The translations under genes were made by a program, and so were the position numbers. This document shows positions 8,502 through 19,545 of a stretch of DNA of 64,000 nt, in pieces. The DNA comes from Aquicoccus sp. G2-2 (GTDB taxonomy: Bacteria; Pseudomonadota; Alphaproteobacteria; Rhodobacterales; Rhodobacteraceae), in the NCBI RefSeq assembly GCF_034555965.1, contig NZ_JAYDCK010000003.1, forward strand, positions 1,612,001-1,676,000. The letters run 5' to 3'. The notes under the pieces are model-generated. The model was not told the origin of the DNA and did not search any database. It worked only from the letters and a program-made list of their open reading frames with translations. Each line of letters starts with the position of its first letter. Within the stretch, counting starts at the first letter, position 1.

Positions 8502-8648
8502 CCGCCACAGATAAGCACGTATTCGCCCTCCCGTCACCCAGTCCTGTCCGACCGTTGCGTTAGATCAGAGCAACCCTTGCCCTTGCGGTCAAATTGTTGC
8601 ACCACGTCTGGGTTGGCGCGAAGCCCGGGCGAGAAGGACAAATCGGAA

Positions 8649-9632
8649 ATGGCGGACGGAAAGATCGACACACATGTGAACCCCACCGAAGAGATATCGG
8701 TTCGCGATGTGTTCGGCATCGATAGCGACATGAAGGTCAAGGGCTTTGCAGAGCGCACAGAGCGCGTGCCCGATCTCGATCAGACCTACAAATTTGACCC
8801 CGATACCACCCGCGCCATCCTTGCCGGTTTCTCGCATAATCGCCGTGTCATGATCCAAGGCTATCACGGCACCGGCAAATCCACCCATATCGAACAGGTT
8901 GCCGCCCGGCTCAACTGGCCCTGTGTGCGGGTCAATCTCGACAGCCACATCAGCCGGATCGACCTGATTGGCAAAGACGCGATCAAGTTGAAAGACGGCA
9001 AGCAAGTCACCGAATTCCATGAAGGCATTCTGCCATGGGCGCTGCGCCATGCCACCGCAATCGTGTTTGATGAATACGATGCCGGACGCGCCGACGTGAT
9101 GTTCGTCATTCAGCGGATTCTGGAACATGACGGCAAACTCACCCTGCTCGATCAGAACGAAGTGATCACCCCGCACCCTTACTTCCGCCTGTTTGCCACG
9201 GCCAACACCGTCGGCCTTGGCGATACCACCGGGCTTTATCATGGCGTTCAACAGATCAACCAAGCCCAGATGGACCGCTGGTCGCTGGTGGCCACGCTCA
9301 ATTACCTCAGCCATGACGCTGAAGTCATGATCGTGTTGTCAAAGAACCCGCATTTCAATACCGAGAAGGGCCGCAAACAAGTCTCCCAGATGGTCACGGT
9401 TGCCGATCTCACCCGCACCGCCTTCATGAATGGCGACCTGTCCACCGTGATGTCCCCCCGAACAGTGATCAACTGGGCCCAGAACGCACAGATTTTCCGC
9501 GATCTCGGCTATGCGTTCCGGGTAACTTTCCTCAACAAATGCGATGAGTTGGAGCGGCAAACCGTGGCTGAGTTCTATCAACGCTGCTTTGACGAGGAAC
9601 TGCCGGAGAGCGCGGCAAACATCACTGCCTGA
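8649..9632 (+). CDS. cobS: Cobaltochelatase subunit CobS
   Basis: AAA+ ATPase that works with CobT to drive cobalt insertion by CobN into hydrogenobyrinate a,c-diamide in the aerobic B12 pathway. 327 residues; Walker A is GYHGTGKST, Walker B is IVFDEYDAG, and [10 protein letters not shown] is sensor-like. The start at ATG 8649 gives the usual CobS length; a long in-frame open stretch upstream is antisense to the sigma and anti-sigma genes and is not coding. cobT follows after a gap holding an antisense ClC gene. No cobalamin riboswitch is visible upstream. Confidence 0.96.
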   Translation: MADGKIDTHVNPTEEISVRDVFGIDSDMKVKGFAERTERVPDLDQTYKFDPDTTRAILAGFSHNRRVMIQGYHGTGKSTHIEQVAARLNWPCVRVNLDSHISRIDLIGKDAIKLKDGKQVTEFHEGILPWALRHATAIVFDEYDAGRADVMFVIQRILEHDGKLTLLDQNEVITPHPYFRLFATANTVGLGDTTGLYHGVQQINQAQMDRWSLVATLNYLSHDAEVMIVLSKNPHFNTEKGRKQVSQMVTVADLTRTAFMNGDLSTVMSPRTVINWAQNAQIFRDLGYAFRVTFLNKCDELERQTVAEFYQRCFDEELPESAANITA

Positions 9633-9658
9633 TGATCATTGCCTGACGGGCGCGCGGC

Positions 9659-11017
9659 TCATTTTCGCTGATGCCGCTTGCCCCACCAGCGCAGCAAACC
9701 ATAGGACAGGTGCGCCTTTTCGGTGTTGACCGGCACATCGGGGCGAATCCGCATCCACGACGATTTCGAATAGGCGACACGCTGTTCGGGATAAACGCTG
9801 CGATGCCCGATCACGAGGTAAGCCGCAATTGCCGCGCCCGCCATATAGGCCGCGCCAACGACACCGCTAAACAGCTCCACGCCCATCAGAATCGCCGCCA
9901 CAGGCGTGTTTGAGGCCGACGCCACAACCGAGACCAACCCAACCGCCGCGCCAAGTGTCGGGTCGATCCCGAACAGATGCGCGAACGCGTTGCCTGCCAC
10001 CGCACCAATCACGAATTGCGGCGTGACGATCCCGCCATAAAAACCAGAGCCAAGCGTGATCGCAACCAGCAGGATTTTCCACACGAACCCCATATACGGC
10101 ATCGGCGCGCCTTCAAGCGCGCGGTCCATCAGCGGCAGGCTCAGCCCAAGGTAATCTCTGGGAATGATCAGCACCAGAAGGGCCACCACCACCCCGCCAC
10201 AGACCGGCATCAACGGCGGCCACACTCCAAAGCGCGCCCGCACAGCGGCGAAAAGCCGGGTCATCCCCCGCACCATTTCAACGAACAACAGCGCCGCCAA
10301 CCCGCAGAGCACCCCGATAAGCACGGTCTTGAGAAACACGATCTCGGAAAACTGCGGCAAATCAATGATCCCGTAATAGTCGTAAGGAACACCCCAATAT
10401 TTGCTCACCTCGAACGAGGTGACACCGGCAATGATCGCCGGGAAAAGGAAATCATAACGGATGCGCCCGATTGCCAGCATCTCGACCCCGTAAATCGCTC
10501 CGGCAATCGGCGTGCCGAACACGCTGGCAAACCCCGCGCTCACGCCGCAGGCCACGATGCGCTGGCGCAGCTCGGCGTTAAGATGCAGGATTTGCCCGAT
10601 CATCGCGGCAAGCGACGCACCAATATGCGAGCATGGCCCCTCCTTGCCCGCCGACCCGCCACAGCCCAGCGTGATCAGCGCGGCAACCGGCTTGATCAGG
10701 ATCGTCTTGATCGGCATCCGTCCCTTCTGCAAGTGAACGGCAGAAAATACTGTATCCTTCAGCCCCCCGGTATTCATCTGGTAGCCATAGTAAAGCAGCA
10801 AGCCATTCAGCAGGCCGCCAGCAGGCAGCAGGATCATCTGAACCCAGAGCGGCACCGTCGCCGTGCTTTGCGTGGCATACATCAGGCCATAAAGAAACAG
10901 GCTGGTGCCGCTTCCAACAACGGCCCCCGCAATCGTTGCCAAGACCAACCACTGTGCCACCGTGGCCAACATGACGACGGTTTCAAAGTAATCAAAACGG
11001 CGCACGATCGGGCTCAA
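9659..11017 (-). CDS. ClC family chloride channel/transporter (no CBS domain)
   Basis: A 452-residue multispan membrane protein. It has the ClC selectivity motif GSAGKEGPCSHIG, with the gating Glu, and GFYGGIVTPQFVIGA in place of the GxFxP motif. No CBS domains follow. The Lys before EGP, in place of the usual Arg, is a variation; chloride is the default substrate. It is antisense to and between cobS and cobT, and convergent with cobS (26 bases). Confidence 0.9.
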   Translation of the reverse strand: MSPIVRRFDYFETVVMLATVAQWLVLATIAGAVVGSGTSLFLYGLMYATQSTATVPLWVQMILLPAGGLLNGLLLYYGYQMNTGGLKDTVFSAVHLQKGRMPIKTILIKPVAALITLGCGGSAGKEGPCSHIGASLAAMIGQILHLNAELRQRIVACGVSAGFASVFGTPIAGAIYGVEMLAIGRIRYDFLFPAIIAGVTSFEVSKYWGVPYDYYGIIDLPQFSEIVFLKTVLIGVLCGLAALLFVEMVRGMTRLFAAVRARFGVWPPLMPVCGGVVVALLVLIIPRDYLGLSLPLMDRALEGAPMPYMGFVWKILLVAITLGSGFYGGIVTPQFVIGAVAGNAFAHLFGIDPTLGAAVGLVSVVASASNTPVAAILMGVELFSGVVGAAYMAGAAIAAYLVIGHRSVYPEQRVAYSKSSWMRIRPDVPVNTEKAHLSYGLLRWWGKRHQRK

Positions 11018-11218
11018 TTCTGCGAAATGTTACGAAGAAACGAGGCATGACCTCGCTGTCGCCCTTGCTTTATTCAAACCGGCACTGGTCCGCAAGCCGT
11101 CACAGCCCCCAGCAATAGCCGTATTCAAACGCCTGAAAATCCGCGCCCCGCATCTGGCCTTCCGCCGTTCGGCCATTTAGGTTGCGTATCACGCCCATCC
11201 AACCGCAGGCCGCCACAG

Positions 11219-13093
11219 ATGAACAAGCCCACCGACAACCCCGCCGATCCGTTCAAGAAGGCGCTGGCCGAAGCCACCAAGGTGATGGCTGATGACGCAG
11301 AGCTTTCGGTCTCCTACACGGTCGATCCCTCCGGCGTTTCAGGCGACGCCATGCGCCTGCCACAGGTGTCGCGCCGAATGACCCGTGACGAGGTGCTACT
11401 GGCGCGCGGCACGGCGGATGCGCTGGCGCTCAAACGCAAGTATCACGACGAGGCAACACATACCCGCTATGTTCCGCCCGGCGACATGGCGCGCGATATT
11501 TACGAGGCAATGGAAACCGCGCGTTGCGAGGCCGTGGGGGCACGCGAGATGCCCGGCACCGCCAGCAATATCGACGTGAAAATCGCACAGGACGCCGCCC
11601 GCGCTGGCTATGCCGAGATCACGGATGCCTCCGAAGCGCCACTGGCACAGGCGGCGGGCTATCTCATCCGCCACCTCGCCACCGGGCGCAAACTTCCGGC
11701 GGGCGCTCAGAACATCATGGAACTCTGGCAGGGCTTCATTGAAGAACAAGCCGGTGGCACGCTGGAGGATTTGCAGGGAAAGCTTGCCGATCAAACCGAT
11801 TTTGCCCGCTTCACCCGGCAGGTGATCGAAGATCTGGGCTATGGTGATCAGTTGGGCGAAGACCCGGACGCACAGGATGATGATCAGGACGATCAAGACG
11901 ATCAGGCCGACGACGATCAGCAGGAAGAAGACTCAGGCGACGAGCAAAGCGACGATCAGTCGGACGAGGCCGACCCCGAGCAAAGCCAAGAAGAACAGCA
12001 GGACGCCGCCGAGGCACAGGTCTCGATGGACGAAATGGCCGATGATGAATTCTCCGACGAAACCGAAATGCCCGATGGCGAAGCCCCGCTTGACCCACCA
12101 CCGCCCGCCGCGATTTCCGATGCCGACCCCGACTACCGGGCGTTCGAAACCATGCATGACGAGGAAATCGCCGCCGAAGATCTGGCCGAACCGGCCGAAC
12201 TGGAACGCCTGCGCGCCTATCTCGATCAGCAACTCGACCCGCTCAAAGGCGCGGTTTCAAGGCTTGCCAACAAGCTGCAACGCCGCCTTCAGGCACAGCA
12301 GAACCGCTCGTGGGAGTTCGACCTCGAAGAAGGCATTCTCGATGCCGGTCGGTTGGCGCGCGTGGTTGCCAATCCGACAACGCCACTGTCCTTCAAGCGC
12401 GAAAAAGACATGGAGTTCCGCGACACTGTGGTCACGCTGCTACTCGACAATTCCGGCTCTATGCGTGGCCGCCCCATTTCCATCGCTGCGATCTGCGCTG
12501 ATGTTCTGGCCCGCACGCTTGAGCGGTGCGATGTGAAGGTCGAAATTCTGGGCTTTACCACGCGCGCCTGGAAAGGTGGCCAATCGCGTGAGAAATGGCT
12601 TGGCGAAGGGCGCCCGCAACAACCCGGCCGCCTCAATGATCTGCGCCATATCATCTACAAAGGTGCCGATGCGCCATGGCGCCGTGCCCGGCCCAACCTT
12701 GGCCTGATGATGAAAGAAGGGCTTTTGAAAGAAAATATCGACGGTGAGGCGCTTGAATGGGCCCATCGGCGCATGGCAATGCGCCCCGAGGCCCGCAAGA
12801 TCCTGATGGTGATCTCCGATGGCGCCCCGGTAGACGATTCGACACTTTCGGTGAACCCGGCGAATTATCTGGAGAAACACCTGCGCGACGTCATTGCCAT
12901 GATCGAAAAACGCCGCGCGGTTGAGCTGTTGGCCATCGGCATCGGCCACGACGTGACCCGCTATTATGACCGCGCGGTGACAATTACCGATGTCGAGCAA
13001 CTCGCCGGAGCGATGACCGAACAGCTCGCCGCGTTGTTCGATACGGACCCCCGCGCCCGCGCCCGGATGGTCGGGATCAGAAAAGCAAGCTGA
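11219..13093 (+). CDS. cobT: Cobaltochelatase subunit CobT
   Basis: Partner of CobS in the cobalt chelatase. 624 residues: an N-terminal domain, a very acidic Asp/Gln/Glu linker at roughly residues 215-300, and a C-terminal von Willebrand A domain with the MIDAS motif [10 protein letters not shown] and [11 protein letters not shown]. This layout matches CobT and, more distantly, the ChlD/BchD magnesium chelatase subunit. The 200 bases upstream hold no gene. Confidence 0.96.
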   Translation: MNKPTDNPADPFKKALAEATKVMADDAELSVSYTVDPSGVSGDAMRLPQVSRRMTRDEVLLARGTADALALKRKYHDEATHTRYVPPGDMARDIYEAMETARCEAVGAREMPGTASNIDVKIAQDAARAGYAEITDASEAPLAQAAGYLIRHLATGRKLPAGAQNIMELWQGFIEEQAGGTLEDLQGKLADQTDFARFTRQVIEDLGYGDQLGEDPDAQDDDQDDQDDQADDDQQEEDSGDEQSDDQSDEADPEQSQEEQQDAAEAQVSMDEMADDEFSDETEMPDGEAPLDPPPPAAISDADPDYRAFETMHDEEIAAEDLAEPAELERLRAYLDQQLDPLKGAVSRLANKLQRRLQAQQNRSWEFDLEEGILDAGRLARVVANPTTPLSFKREKDMEFRDTVVTLLLDNSGSMRGRPISIAAICADVLARTLERCDVKVEILGFTTRAWKGGQSREKWLGEGRPQQPGRLNDLRHIIYKGADAPWRRARPNLGLMMKEGLLKENIDGEALEWAHRRMAMRPEARKILMVISDGAPVDDSTLSVNPANYLEKHLRDVIAMIEKRRAVELLAIGIGHDVTRYYDRAVTITDVEQLAGAMTEQLAALFDTDPRARARMVGIRKAS

Positions 13094-13193
13094 ACCGCTT
13101 CTCTCGCCCGATCAGCAGGCAGTTTCGCGCCCCATTCCTGCTTGCGCTGCGGCCGCTTTCGCGCTTCCATGGCGCGACAGCAAGGGAGATTGC

Positions 13194-14995
13194 ATGTTCC
13201 AGACTTTCGAAGAGGCGGCCCAGCCGGAACAAGGCCCGCCCCGGTTGGCGCGGCTGCGCGACGAAATGGCCCGCGAAGGGGTGCAAGGCTTTCTTGTCCC
13301 GCGCGCCGATGCTCATCAGGGCGAATACGTTGCCCCGCATGATGCGCGCCTCTCGTGGCTGACGGGCTTCACCGGCTCAGCGGGCTTTTGCGCCGTGCTG
13401 CCACAAATCGCCGGGGTCTTCGTCGATGGCCGCTACCGGACACAAGTTAAAAGGCAGGTCGATCTCGCCCATTTCACGCCAGTGGACTGGCCTGAGGTTC
13501 AGCTCTCCAACTGGCTTACGGCCCACCTGCAAGACGGTGCCGTGATCGGGTATGACCCATGGCTGCACACACTGGACGAAATCACCACGCTGGAAGCGGG
13601 CTGCGCCGCCTCCGGCCTGTCTCTGCGTGGCATCGAAAATCTCGTAGACCGGATATGGCCCGACCAACCGCCCCCCCGACCGGCCGGATAACCCCTTACC
13701 CAACCGAACTTGCAGGCGAGCCACATTCACACAAACGCACTCGCCTCGGCGCGGAACTCAAAGCCAAAGGACAAGCCGCTGCGGTCATTACCCTGCCTGA
13801 CAGCATCGCCTGGCTGCTCAATATCCGTGGCTCTGACATTCCGCGCAACCCGGTGCCACACTGCTTTGCCATTTTGCGCGCCGATGGGCGTGTCACACTC
13901 TTCACCGACCCGGCCAAGATCGACGACAGCCTGCGCGCCCATCTCGGCGATCAAGTCACCCTGCGCCCGGTTCCGGCCTTCCTGCCTGCGGTGCAATCCT
14001 CCACTGGCCCGGTCCGGCTTGACCCAAAAACCGCCCCTATTGCCGTGCTTCACGCGTTGCAGGAAAGTGCGCAGGATGTAACCTTTGCAGAAGACCCCTG
14101 CCTGCTTCCCAAAGCCCGCAAGACCACCGCCGAAATCGCCGCAACCAAAGAAGCCCATTTGCGCGATGGCGCTGCCCTAGTCGAATTTCTCACGTGGTTT
14201 GATGCCCAACCTCCCGGCACAATCACCGAAATTGATGTCGTCACCGCACTCGAAGGGTTTCGCACCGCGACCAATGCGCTTCTGGACATCTCGTTCGATA
14301 CCATCGCTGGCACCGGCCCAAACGGCGCGGTGATGCATTACCGGGTGACACAAAGCACCAATTCAATCCTTAAAGACGGCCAACTCATCGTGGTTGATAG
14401 CGGCGGGCAATATATCGACGGGACCACGGATATCACCCGCACTCTCCCCGTCGGCACCCCCGGAGATGAGGAACGGCGCGCCTTCACCCGCGTTTTGAAA
14501 GGCATGATTGCCATTTCCCGCGCGCGCTTTCCGCAAGGGTTGGCAGGGCGTGATCTTGATCCGCTGGCGCGTTACCATCTTTGGCTGGCAGGACAGGATT
14601 TCAACCATGGCACCGGGCATGGAGTCGGTGTCTATCTTTGCGTGCATGAAGGCCCGCAGCGGCTTTCGCGTGTCTCACATGTGCCCTTGGAGCCGGGCAT
14701 GATCCTGTCGAATGAACCCGGTTACTACCGCGAAGGCGCGTTCGGAATTCGCATTGAGAACCTCATTGTCGTCAAAGAAGCGCCCATACTCTCAGGCGCC
14801 GATGATCGCGCGATGTTTGATTTCGAAACGCTCACATGGGTGCCGATTGACCGTCGCCTAATTCTACCTGCGATGATGGATGCGGCGGAAATCGACTGGC
14901 TCAACCGCTACCACGCTGCCTGTCGCGATAAAATCAGCGGGCGGGTTTCCCAAGCCGCTCGGCTATGGTTAGATGGCGCGACTGCACCACTCTGA
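13194..14995 (+). CDS. pepP: Xaa-Pro aminopeptidase (M24B), frameshifted as assembled
   Basis: Metallopeptidase that removes an N-terminal residue before proline. Full length is about 600 residues, in two frames. The first piece (13194-13691) carries the N-terminal creatinase-like domain (FLVPRADAHQGEYV, RLSWLTGFTGSAG); the second carries the rest, with DITRT, HGTGHGVG, NEPGYYREGAFGIRIEN and ENL metal-site motifs. The break is in the seven-C run at 13671-13677: one more C joins the frames as PPPPTGRITPYP. No domain is missing otherwise, so I read this as one intact gene with an assembly indel. The symbol is by family resemblance. Confidence 0.88.
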
Positions 14996-15058
14996 CATAT
15001 TCGTGCAAGATACACGCGTTGACGCGCGGCCGGTCGAGATTTGAAAAGGAAGATATTC

Positions 15059-15403
15059 ATGGCACCGAAAATCACAGTCACTGCCGCGCCGGGCACATGG
15101 GTCGTGCGCGCCGGCGGTGCGGTCTTGGGCGAAAGCAAAGCAGCCCTTGAACTGACCGAAGGCGATTACCCACCGGTAATCTATTTTCCGCGCAAAGATA
15201 TCGCCATGGCATTTCTTGATGACAGCGCCCACCGCACAACCTGCCCGTGGAAAGGAGAGGCTCACTATTTCTCGATTGTAACCAAATCAAAAACCATCGA
15301 GAACGCAGTCTGGTCTTATCAAACACCCAGCGATGCAGTGGCCGAAATCAAAGACCACCTTGCCTTCTATGCAAGTGATGAAGTGGCAATCGAACGCGTT
15401 TGA
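15059..15403 (+). CDS. DUF427 domain protein
   Basis: A 114-residue protein with the DUF427 core: VVRAGGAVLGESKAAL, then YPPVIYFPRKDI, CPWKGEAHYF and VWSYQTPSDAVAEIKDHLAFY. The family is a small beta barrel of unknown role. ATG 15059 has GGAAG upstream; the TTG 18 bases earlier is less likely. Confidence 0.88.
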   Translation: MAPKITVTAAPGTWVVRAGGAVLGESKAALELTEGDYPPVIYFPRKDIAMAFLDDSAHRTTCPWKGEAHYFSIVTKSKTIENAVWSYQTPSDAVAEIKDHLAFYASDEVAIERV

Positions 15404-15464
15404 TCTGTTGGCGAAAGCGCCGCGCCCCTGCCTTATCCCCGCTTCAGGTAAAAGGCGGGGCGCT

Positions 15465-17229
15465 TTATGAACGAAAATCGTCCACCACTGCGGTGCCGAT
15501 CGAAACCCGTGTCACCACGCCAATAACATTTTCGGGCCGTGGCCCTTCCCCTCACGCACCACCAGCAACGCACGGTGATTCCGGTCGGCCATATAGGTCA
15601 TCGCGCTGCCAAGAAATGCGCGCTCTGTCACCATGCCGATCGGGGCGAGAACGGCTCCAAGGCTGCGCGTCGGATCATCCGCATCCACCGGCACCGCACC
15701 AAAAATTTTCTGCCCTTCGGTAACAACCGCGAAGCTGCGCTCGCCAACCTTCCCCGCCACAGCGCCCGGCACCGCCTGCAACGCATCGCGCTCAATAATC
15801 GTGATAACCGGCTCCATCACCTCTCCAACCTGCCGCATTGGGAACAGATACGAGCGGATATCCGAAGGAATCCGGTGCCCACGACGGGTCAGCTTCAACG
15901 TATAGATATTGTCGGCGACAATGGCCCGGCGCACGCCAACGGCAACCACAACTGTCACGATTGCTGCCAATGTAATCGTATAGTCACCAGTCATCTCAAA
16001 GATCATCATGATCGCGGTCAGCGCCGCGCCGGTGCTGGCTCCAACGATTGCGGCCATGCCGATCAAGGCAAACGTGACCATGCTGAACCCCATCGAGGGA
16101 AACATCAGATCAAGCGTCGCACCGAAGGCACCGCCCAGCGTCGCCCCTACGAAAAGCGACGGCGAAAAAACTCCCCCGACGCACCCGCCCCAAGGCTGAC
16201 CGATGTTGCCACTATCTTGAGAATGCAAAGCAGCAGCAGAAGCAATGGCGCCGTGTAACGGCTGGTCAGAACGCCTTCGATGGTCGCATAGCCCACCCCA
16301 GCGGTATGATAAACACCCGTTGTCAGCATCAGCACGTACATCAGAACGCCCAAAAACGTCATCCCGATAACGTTCTTCACATAGGGATTTAGGTTCAGGC
16401 CGTCGAAAAAATCCTCTGTCCAATAAAGCGTCTTCACGAACGCGACCGCTGCAAGCCCCATCAAGAACCCGCACATCACATAGAGCGGCAGCATGTCGAC
16501 GGATAGCGGCACGAAAAGATCCGGGCGCTCGTGCGAAGCCACCAGAAAGGCCGGTGCCATGCCAAAGGCCAGTCGGCCCATATAAGTGGCCGTGCCGGTC
16601 GCAAGCACCACGGGAATCAGTGTTCGCGCGCTAAATTCCGGCATCATCAATTCGACCGCGAACAGCACCGCACCCAATGGTGTATTGAATGTTGCCGCAA
16701 TACCCGCCCCCGCGCCTGCTGCCACCAGCGTGATTACCTGCCAGTGTCTAAGCCCATAGAAATGCCCAAGGACAGACCCAATGCCGCTGCCGATCTGAAT
16801 GATCGGCCCCTCACGCCCGACCGACGCGCCCGAACCGATCGACATGGCCGAGGCAAGCGATTTGATCACCACCACGGCCGGTCGAATGCGCCCTTCCTTG
16901 TAGTAAATCGCATCCATCACCTCGGGAACGCCGTGGCCTTTCGCTTCGGGCGCAAAACGGCGCACCAAAAACAGCACGATCAACCCGCCGATCACTGGCG
17001 CCAAAATAATGAAAGGCCCGAAAGGCGATGGCGGCGTCGGCACGTTCGCATCGAATTCAAGCGATACCTGCCCCAGAAAGAACAGGTTGTGGATCAACGA
17101 AATCAGATAGCGCAGCAATATGGCGCCGAACCCGGTTACAAGACCGATCAGCACGGCAATGAATGAAAGCGAAATAATTGAAACCTGACGCTTGTCGGAC
17201 GTCGCGAAATCAAGGGTCGTGTCAGACAA
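15465..17229 (-). CDS. ClC chloride channel with C-terminal CBS region, two frame breaks
   Basis: Second ClC protein in the window, full-size with about ten membrane segments. Motifs in order: GSGASVGREGP, then after the first break GGVFSPSLFVGA (the GxFxP motif), and a C-terminal CBS-type region (VGEVMEPVITI, and VIGVVTRVSI once the second break is repaired). Break one is the CCCCC at 16173-16177 (plus strand), where a sixth C joins GAGASG to GVFSP. Break two is the GGG at 15534-15536, where a fourth G restores ENVIGVVTRVSIG and moves the stop to 15465. The start is uncertain: TTG 17229 has AAGGCGG well placed, GTG 17295 gives the longest frame. Confidence 0.82.
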
Positions 17230-17488
17230 GGCCACACCGCCTTTTGCTGTTTGTTCCGCCAAACTGGTCCAAGCGCGGCATCCAGCTTGGAACACCCTAC
17301 GTTACCGAAGGTGCCCTGACCGCCGCCCTCCTCAGGTTCCAGATCAAGAGTCCTTTATCTCTTAGGTGTTTGGCGTTAGGGATGCAACGCGCGACACGCA
17401 CAGCCAGAACGACCGCATCAGGCGAGCAGGGCAGGGCCGAAGAAGAAAGGCAGCCCGGCACCGGGCCAACAACGGAAAGACAGTCGCA

Positions 17489-18043
17489 ATGATCGGGAAA
17501 TCCATCTCCAGTCGGCTAAAACTTCAGCATGGTACAGTCACGCTTTCGGTGGCAGGTCTCGCCTTCACGATCATTTACTTTCTGTTTCTCGCTTATCAGA
17601 ACCATCGCGCCACGGCCTATATGGCCGAACTCAGGGAAAGCGATACACGCGCCTATCTCGATCAAATCCGCAAGCTCGAAGGCTTCTCAGCCTATCTCGC
17701 AGCACGCTCCAAGCTATATGGAGGGGATGAATACAATTCCAACGTGCCGCCTTTCCTGATCGGGCGCTGGACGATGCACACCAAGCCCACCCGGCTTGGC
17801 GTTGGTGCGGCCGTCGATTGCACCGATCCGATTACTTTCGAATATGGTATGTTCCGCATAGAAGACGAAGAGATGACACGCCCGGCAAAATTCCGAATGG
17901 TGGGTGAAATGCTCGAAGTCAAACCGTTGAGCACGCCGGTCTTCGATGTCCGGCTGATCAGCTACGGCCCCGCGATTGACCACCTTGAATTTGTCCCGCC
18001 GGGGCGAGAGGAGACATACTATGCCTATCCTTGCGGATTCTGA
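17489..18043 (+). CDS. Unknown protein with one N-terminal membrane anchor
   Basis: Not recognised. 184 residues from ATG 17489: a short basic N-terminus, one TM segment (LSVAGLAFTIIYFLFLAY, about residues 18-36), a helical stretch (YMAELRESDTRAYLDQIRKLEG), then a beta-rich domain with two Cys (VDCTDPI and YPCGF at the end) that may form a disulfide if periplasmic. It ends ten bases before the flavoprotein gene, so the two are probably cotranscribed. Confidence 0.65.
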   Translation: MIGKSISSRLKLQHGTVTLSVAGLAFTIIYFLFLAYQNHRATAYMAELRESDTRAYLDQIRKLEGFSAYLAARSKLYGGDEYNSNVPPFLIGRWTMHTKPTRLGVGAAVDCTDPITFEYGMFRIEDEEMTRPAKFRMVGEMLEVKPLSTPVFDVRLISYGPAIDHLEFVPPGREETYYAYPCGF

Positions 18044-18052
18044 GGCCCACCA

Positions 18053-19441
18053 ATGACAACGCCACACCTAAATGATGCATTGAAGCAAGCCCTGCACAGC
18101 CTTCTAGGAGAGCGTTTCTCGCTCAATCCCGGTATCCTGCGCGAACATGGCCGCTCGGAAACATATTTTCCGCTGACACCGCCTGATGCGGTGGTTTTTC
18201 CCGAAAGCACCGGTGAAGTCTCTGCAATCATGAAGCTCTGCGCCGAAGCGGGCGTGCCCGTGGTCGGCTGGGGCACCGGCACCTCGCTTGAGGGGCAATC
18301 ACTGGCCACATCGGGTGGCATCGTGGTTGATTTCTCGCGTATGAACAAAGTTCTGGCAGTCCATCAGGCCGATATGGACGTGGCCGTGCAACCCGGCGTC
18401 ACCCGCGAAGCCCTGAACGAAGACCTGCGCGCAACCGGGCTGTTCTTCCCCGTCGATCCCGGCGCCAATGCCTCGCTCGGGGGTATGGCCTCGACCCGCG
18501 CCTCCGGCACAACGGCGGTGCGCTACGGCACGATGCGTGACAATGTTCTGGGGCTCGAGGTGGTGCTGGCCGATGGCACCATCATCCGAACCGGCACGCG
18601 CGCGCGCAAATCTTCCGCCGGGTATGATCTGACCGGGCTTTTCGTTGGTGCAGAAGGCACCTTGGGCCTGATCACCGAACTCACGTTGCGCCTGCATGGC
18701 CAACCCGAGGCGGTCACCGCCGCCATCTGCGCCTTTAACAGCGTGGACGATGCGGTGCGTGCGGTAATCGACACCATTCAAATGGGCCTGTCGATGGCGC
18801 GGATCGAATTGCTCGATGTCGAAACCGTCAAGGCTTTCAATGCCTATGCCGGCGTCCAAATGCCGGAATCACCGCACCTTATGGTCGAATTTCACGGCTC
18901 GGAATCAGGTGTTGCCGAGATGGCCGAGACCTTTGGCGCGATCATTGCCGATCATCACGGCCATGGCTTTGACTGGGCCACACGCCCCGAAGACCGCAAC
19001 GCACTCTGGACCATGCGCCACAACGGCGCTTATGCGATCTATGCCGCCCGCCCGGGCTGGAAAGGGCTGGTCACCGATGTCTGCGTGCCGATCTCCCGGC
19101 TGGCCGAAGCCGTGAATGAAACCGCCGCGGATCTTGCGCAAGCTGGGCTATATGGGCCTATCCTTGGCCATGTTGGCGATGGCAATTTTCACTCCGTTAT
19201 CATGTTCGATGCCACAGATCATGCGATGTTCGACAAGGTCAAAGCCGCCTCGAATCGAATGGTAGAACGGGCACTTGCCATGGGGGGCACCGCCACAGGG
19301 GAACATGGCATCGGCATCGGCAAACTGTCCTACATGCCTGTTGAACATGGACCGGCTTGGGCGGTGATGGGCGCAATCAAGCAGGCGCTCGACCCGCAAA
19401 ACCGGATGAATCCCGGCAAAATGGTGCCGCCACGGACCTAA
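18053..19441 (+). CDS. GlcD/D-lactate dehydrogenase-like FAD-linked oxidase
   Basis: A 462-residue flavoprotein of the VAO/PCMH family. FAD-binding features are GWGTGTSLEG and DPGANASLGGMASTRASGTTAVRYG; the C-terminal FAD-oxidase domain has GHVGDGNFH (metal/substrate His) and GEHGIGIGK. Relatives oxidise D-lactate or glycolate and pass electrons to cytochrome c or quinone. GlcE and GlcF partners are absent, so a single-subunit D-lactate dehydrogenase is more likely. Confidence 0.87.
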   Translation: MTTPHLNDALKQALHSLLGERFSLNPGILREHGRSETYFPLTPPDAVVFPESTGEVSAIMKLCAEAGVPVVGWGTGTSLEGQSLATSGGIVVDFSRMNKVLAVHQADMDVAVQPGVTREALNEDLRATGLFFPVDPGANASLGGMASTRASGTTAVRYGTMRDNVLGLEVVLADGTIIRTGTRARKSSAGYDLTGLFVGAEGTLGLITELTLRLHGQPEAVTAAICAFNSVDDAVRAVIDTIQMGLSMARIELLDVETVKAFNAYAGVQMPESPHLMVEFHGSESGVAEMAETFGAIIADHHGHGFDWATRPEDRNALWTMRHNGAYAIYAARPGWKGLVTDVCVPISRLAEAVNETAADLAQAGLYGPILGHVGDGNFHSVIMFDATDHAMFDKVKAASNRMVERALAMGGTATGEHGIGIGKLSYMPVEHGPAWAVMGAIKQALDPQNRMNPGKMVPPRT

Positions 19442-19545
19442 GGTATTCACACGTTTCACCCCGGCTCAGGCGAATTCCCGGTTGCAGTTATACGCAAACC
19501 ACCCTAACAGCCCTGCAAACCCATCGGTCATGCCGGGGTAAACGC

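Noticed and set aside
7608-8648. N-terminal extension of cobS by more than 340 codons
   Set aside because: It reads the antisense of the sigma and anti-sigma genes; the normal CobS start is ATG 8649.
8502-8648. Copy of the TGAACC-N14-TATGA motif upstream of the sigma gene
   Set aside because: The nearest candidates differ in both core and spacing, so autoregulation is not claimed.
8502-8648. Cobalamin riboswitch before cobS
   Set aside because: The gap is only 147 bases and I see no B12-box-like core.
9977-11050. 357-codon plus-strand frame antisense to the ClC gene
   Set aside because: The minus-strand ClC motifs are clear; this product is His/Arg/Gln-rich with no domain.
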